From: Dehalococcoidia bacterium
GTDB lineage: Bacteria > Chloroflexota > Dehalococcoidia > DSTF01 > JACRBR01
Reading direction: 5' to 3'
Assembly (NCBI GenBank): GCA_021462855.1
Contig: JAJTXQ010000054.1
Coordinates: 1 to 46,720, forward strand
DNA length: 46,720 nucleotides
Shown: piece by piece, positions 44,012-46,720 of the stretch
Numbering within the stretch: the first letter of the stretch is position 1
Layout: the number at the start of each line of letters is the position of its first letter
The notes under the pieces: model-generated
What the model saw: only the letters and a program-made list of their open reading frames with translations
Told to the model about the DNA's origin: nothing
The model's database searches: none
Program-made: the position numbers and the translations under genes

Positions 44012-44281
44012 ATGGCGCTGACCGCCGAACGCAAGTCCGCCCTGATCGGTGACTTCAAGGGCCACGAAACGGACACCGGTTCACCCGAGGTGCAGATCGC
44101 GCTCCTCACCGAGCGGATCAACCAGCTGACCGAGCACCTGAAGCAGCACAAGCATGACTTCCACACTCAGCGTGGGCTGCTGAAGCTCGTCGGGCAGCGT
44201 CGCCGCCAACTCGCCTACCTCAACAAGAAGGACGTCCAGCGCTACCGCGCGGTCCTCGCACGGCTCGGCCTCCGCAAGTAG
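44012..44281 (+). CDS. rpsO: 30S ribosomal protein S15
   Basis: An 89-residue protein, [19 protein letters not shown]..., with the invariant [30 protein letters not shown] and [28 protein letters not shown]15 binds 16S rRNA helices 20-22 and is needed for platform assembly. It is followed by pnp after a 234-nt structured spacer, the classical rpsO-pnp order. Confidence 0.98.
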   Translation: MALTAERKSALIGDFKGHETDTGSPEVQIALLTERINQLTEHLKQHKHDFHTQRGLLKLVGQRRRQLAYLNKKDVQRYRAVLARLGLRK

Positions 44282-44353
44282 GGAAGACACCCGCGGGGGC
44301 CCTTTCATAATGGGGCGCGACAGGTCAGGGACCGGCGCCGTGAGAAGCCATCA

Positions 44354-44424
44354 GCAGGCACCGTCGAGCACAATTCGAGACACCGTCGGGTGTGCGATCC
44401 CGCACATTCCCGCTCCGTGCCTGC
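44354..44424 (+). other. Structured leader between rpsO and pnp (three-way-junction candidate)
   Basis: GCAGGCAC (44354-44361) can pair with GTGCCTGC (44417-44424), enclosing a hairpin CGGG-TGTGCG-ATCC-CGCACA-(TT)-CCCG (44387-44412) and a weaker TCGA-type arm. A further AGGCCGC-CGT-GCGGCCT hairpin lies at 44457-44473. Such duplexes upstream of pnp are where RNase III and PNPase act in E. coli; the same role here is inferred. Confidence 0.45.
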
Positions 44425-44496
44425 GCCCGGGACGCCTTGGCAACACCGCTACGACCAGGCCGCCGTGCGGCCTGCGTACACCCACATGTATTGGGG

Positions 44497-44513
44497 GGAT
44501 GGAGGACACATCC
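44497..44513 (+). promoter_or_regulatory. Hairpin presenting the pnp Shine-Dalgarno sequence
   Basis: GGATG-GAGGACA-CATCC: the GGAGG ribosome site (44501-44505) overlaps the stem end and loop, and the hairpin ends 2 nt before the ATG at 44516. Folding would affect start access. Confidence 0.45.
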
Positions 44514-44515
44514 AG

Positions 44516-46720
44516 ATGACTGAGATCAGGACCGTATCAAGGGAGTTCGGCGGGCGCACGCTGACGCTCGAAACGGGGCGCGTGGCGAACCTTGCCGGCG
44601 GCTCCGTGCTCGTGCGTTACGGCGACACCGTGGTGCTGTGCACGGCCACCATGGCGCGCAGCGCGCGTCCCGGCATGGACTTCTTTCCGCTGACCATCGA
44701 CTTCGAAGAGAAGATGTACGCCGTGGGGAAGATCCCCGGCTCGTTCTTCCGCCGCGAGGCGCGTCCCGGCACCGACGCCATCCTCAGCGCACGGCTCACC
44801 GACCGGCCGCTGCGCCCGCTCTTCCCGAAGGGCATGCGCAACGACGTGCAGATTGTCATCACCGTGCTCAGCGCTGACCGAGAGAACGACCCGGACGTGC
44901 TTGGCACGGTCGGCGCGTCGGCCGCGCTGGGGATCAGCGAGATCCCGTTCAGCGGGCCGGTGTCGTCGGTTCGCGTCGGCTACATCGACGGCGCGTACGT
45001 GGTCAACCCGACGTTCCAGCAACTCGACGAGAGCCTCATCGACATCGTCGTCGCCGGGACGAAGGACGCGATCATGATGGTCGAAGCCGGCGCGAACGAG
45101 GCGTCGGAGGACATCATCACGGGCGCGCTCGACTACGCGCAGCAGCAAAACAAGATCCTGCTCGAGATGCAGGAGGAGCTCATCGCCGCGATCGCGCCGG
45201 TGAAGTGGGAGTTCAAGCCCGCGGCGCTGCCCGAGGAGCTCAAGGCGAAGGTGTTCGCCGACCTCGCCGGCAACGTCGAGGAGTTCCTGGCGCTCGCGAA
45301 GGACGAGCGTCAGGGCGCGCTCGACGAGCACAAGGCCCGCCTCGTCGAGCGGTACGGCGAGGAGTACGGCGAACCCGCCGTCGGGCAGGCGCTCGACGCG
45401 TTCGTGAAGAAGACCGTGCGCGGCGCCATCCTCGAGCATGACCGGCGGCCCGACGGGCGGCATTCGAAGGAGATCCGCACGATCACCTGCGAGGTCGGCC
45501 TGCTCCCGCGGACGCACGGCTCCGGGCTGTTCACGCGCGGCCAGACGCAGGTGCTGAGCCTCACCACGCTGGGCGGCGTCGGCGATACGCAACGGCTCGA
45601 CACGCTGTCGCCCGTGGACAGCAAGCGCTACATGCACCATTACAACTTCCCCCCGTACTCGGTCGGTGAGACCGGCCGCATGGGTGGCGCAGGCCGGCGG
45701 GAGATCGGCCACGGCGCGCTCGCCGAGCGGGCGATCGTGCCGGTCCTGCCCGATGTCGAGGACTTCCCGTACACGATCCGCGTGGTGTCGGAGGTGCTGT
45801 CGAGCAACGGCAGCACGTCGATGGGCAGCGTCTGCGGCAGCACGCTCTCGCTGATGGACGCGGGCGTGCCGATCACGGCGCCGGTCGCCGGCGTGGCGAT
45901 GGGCCTGATCATGGGCGAGGACGGCACCTACAAGGTGCTGTCCGACATCGCCGGGCTCGAGGACGCGATGGGCGACATGGACTTCAAGGTCGCCGGCACG
46001 GAGAAGGGCATCACGGCGCTCCAGATGGACATCAAGATCCAGGGCATCCCGATGGAAGTGATGAAGGCGGCGATCGCGCAGGCGCGCGAGGGCCGCATGC
46101 ACATCATGGGGAAGATGCTCGACGTCATCAGCGAGCCGCGCGAGGAGATGTCGCCGTTCGCGCCGCGGATGTACCGGCTGCAGATCGACCCGCAGAAGAT
46201 CGGCACGGTCATTGGCCCAGGCGGCCGCATGATCCGCTCGATCATCGAGGACACCGGCGCGACGATCGACATCGAGGACGACGGCAGCGTGTTCATCGGC
46301 GCGGTCGACGAGGCGTCGGCGCGGCGCGCGATCGAGATCATCGAGAGCATGACGAAGGATGTCGAGGTAGGGCAGGTGTACACCGGCAAGGTGACGCGCC
46401 TGATGAACTTCGGCGCATTCGTGGAGATCGCGCCGGGCAAGGAAGGCCTCGTGCACATCTCGGAGCTCGCCGACTTCCGCGTGCCCTCCGTCGAGGATGC
46501 CGTGCAGCCTGGCGACGAGGTCTCCGTGATGGTGACCGAGATCGACTCGATGGGCCGCGTGAACCTCTCGCGGCGCGCCGTCCTCGAAGGCCAGACCGAC
46601 GTGGCGGAAGTGGTCAAGCGGCAGCAGGCCGAGCGCTCGGAGCGCGGCGGCGGCCGGGGCGGCGACCGCGGTGGACGCGGCGGCGGTGACCGCGGCGGCC
46701 GCGGCGGTGGCGGCGGCTAC
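44516..46720 (+). CDS. pnp: Polyribonucleotide nucleotidyltransferase (PNPase), 3' end outside window
   Basis: 735 codons are visible with no stop. Order: first RNase PH domain (about 10-140; FFPLTIDFEEKMYAVGKIPGSFFRRE), helical linker (about 235-305), second RNase PH domain (about 310-540; GLFTRGQTQVLSLTTLG, GRREIGHGALAERA, SNGSTSMGSVCGSTLSLMDAG), a KH domain with GPGG (near 567-570) and an S1 domain (about 620-695; TGKVTRLMNFGAFVEIAPGKEGLVHI). It degrades RNA 3' to 5' with phosphate. The visible tail is a run of RGG/GGR repeats (from about residue 714), extending out of the window. Confidence 0.97.
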   Translation, partial: MTEIRTVSREFGGRTLTLETGRVANLAGGSVLVRYGDTVVLCTATMARSARPGMDFFPLTIDFEEKMYAVGKIPGSFFRREARPGTDAILSARLTDRPLRPLFPKGMRNDVQIVITVLSADRENDPDVLGTVGASAALGISEIPFSGPVSSVRVGYIDGAYVVNPTFQQLDESLIDIVVAGTKDAIMMVEAGANEASEDIITGALDYAQQQNKILLEMQEELIAAIAPVKWEFKPAALPEELKAKVFADLAGNVEEFLALAKDERQGALDEHKARLVERYGEEYGEPAVGQALDAFVKKTVRGAILEHDRRPDGRHSKEIRTITCEVGLLPRTHGSGLFTRGQTQVLSLTTLGGVGDTQRLDTLSPVDSKRYMHHYNFPPYSVGETGRMGGAGRREIGHGALAERAIVPVLPDVEDFPYTIRVVSEVLSSNGSTSMGSVCGSTLSLMDAGVPITAPVAGVAMGLIMGEDGTYKVLSDIAGLEDAMGDMDFKVAGTEKGITALQMDIKIQGIPMEVMKAAIAQAREGRMHIMGKMLDVISEPREEMSPFAPRMYRLQIDPQKIGTVIGPGGRMIRSIIEDTGATIDIEDDGSVFIGAVDEASARRAIEIIESMTKDVEVGQVYTGKVTRLMNFGAFVEIAPGKEGLVHISELADFRVPSVEDAVQPGDEVSVMVTEIDSMGRVNLSRRAVLEGQTDVAEVVKRQQAERSERGGGRGGDRGGRGGGDRGGRGGGGGY

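Noticed and set aside
44310-44519. Plus-strand 69-codon frame overlapping the pnp start by ATGA
   Set aside because: It covers the structured leader, the encoded sequence has no coding-like pattern, and its stop overlap with pnp can arise by chance.
44537-46456. Long minus-strand open frame opposite pnp
   Set aside because: Antisense shadow of a conserved gene, Arg/His/Asp-rich with no motif.

Overview
The window is a high-G+C bacterial chromosome segment (roughly two-thirds G+C by eye). The proteins read most like a Chloroflexota (Dehalococcoidia-like) genome: the EF-Tu motif [13 protein letters not shown], the DnaE motif GVRGSAAAS, a DUF3105 protein and many lipoproteins. This taxonomic call is an inference; no 16S rRNA gene is present. 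Genes are densely packed on both strands and no transposase or CRISPR array is seen.

Layout. 1-0.4 kb: the end of a probable phage portal gene. 0.4-2.6 kb (minus): L10 leader RNA, rplJ, rplL, then a LysM protein and a small membrane protein. 2.7-5.1 kb: a large PAS histidine kinase. 5.3-8.5 kb: a lipoprotein and gyrB. 8.5-9.85 kb (minus): a hicA-hicB-SecB-like cassette that looks like a tripartite toxin-antitoxin-chaperone module, with its own palindromic promoter. 10.0-15.1 kb: dnaE, a PPOX-fold protein and an enoyl-CoA hydratase. 15.2-16.2 kb: csrA and a divergent winged-helix regulator, separated by an A+T-rich segment full of inverted repeats. 16.3-18.8 kb: iron uptake (cupredoxin lipoprotein plus EfeU permease), divergent from a DtxR-type repressor, with two TTAG...CTAA boxes between. 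18.8-25.1 kb: trmO, dapB, two unknown genes, ada, an alpha/beta hydrolase with a thioesterase, and yajQ. 25.2-29.5 kb (minus): the translation operon tRNA-Thr(UGU), tRNA-Thr(GGU), tuf, rpmG, secE, nusG, rplK, rplA. 29.6-32.1 kb: a cysteine synthase-like gene and, convergent, a two-gene operon of unknown function behind what reads as a SAM-I-clan riboswitch. 32.2-38.9 kb: PrsW-like protease, glycosyltransferase, methyltransferase, Wzx-like flippase and cysteine desulfurase. 39.0-46.7 kb: dnaA with a 0.5 kb non-coding upstream region (candidate origin), PAP2-type membrane enzyme, DUF3105 protein, DegV protein, rpsO and pnp (runs off the end).

Regulation. At least seven genes have a TANNNT -10 hexamer 6-8 nt before the start codon and no Shine-Dalgarno sequence, which suggests leaderless transcripts. 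Many gene ends carry perfect G+C-rich hairpins without a clear U tract. The main points for follow-up are the toxin-antitoxin-chaperone cassette, the SAM-type riboswitch in front of unknown genes, an unusual residue in the GyrB TOPRIM motif, the separation of rplJL from rplKA and rpoB, and the structured rpsO-pnp leader.
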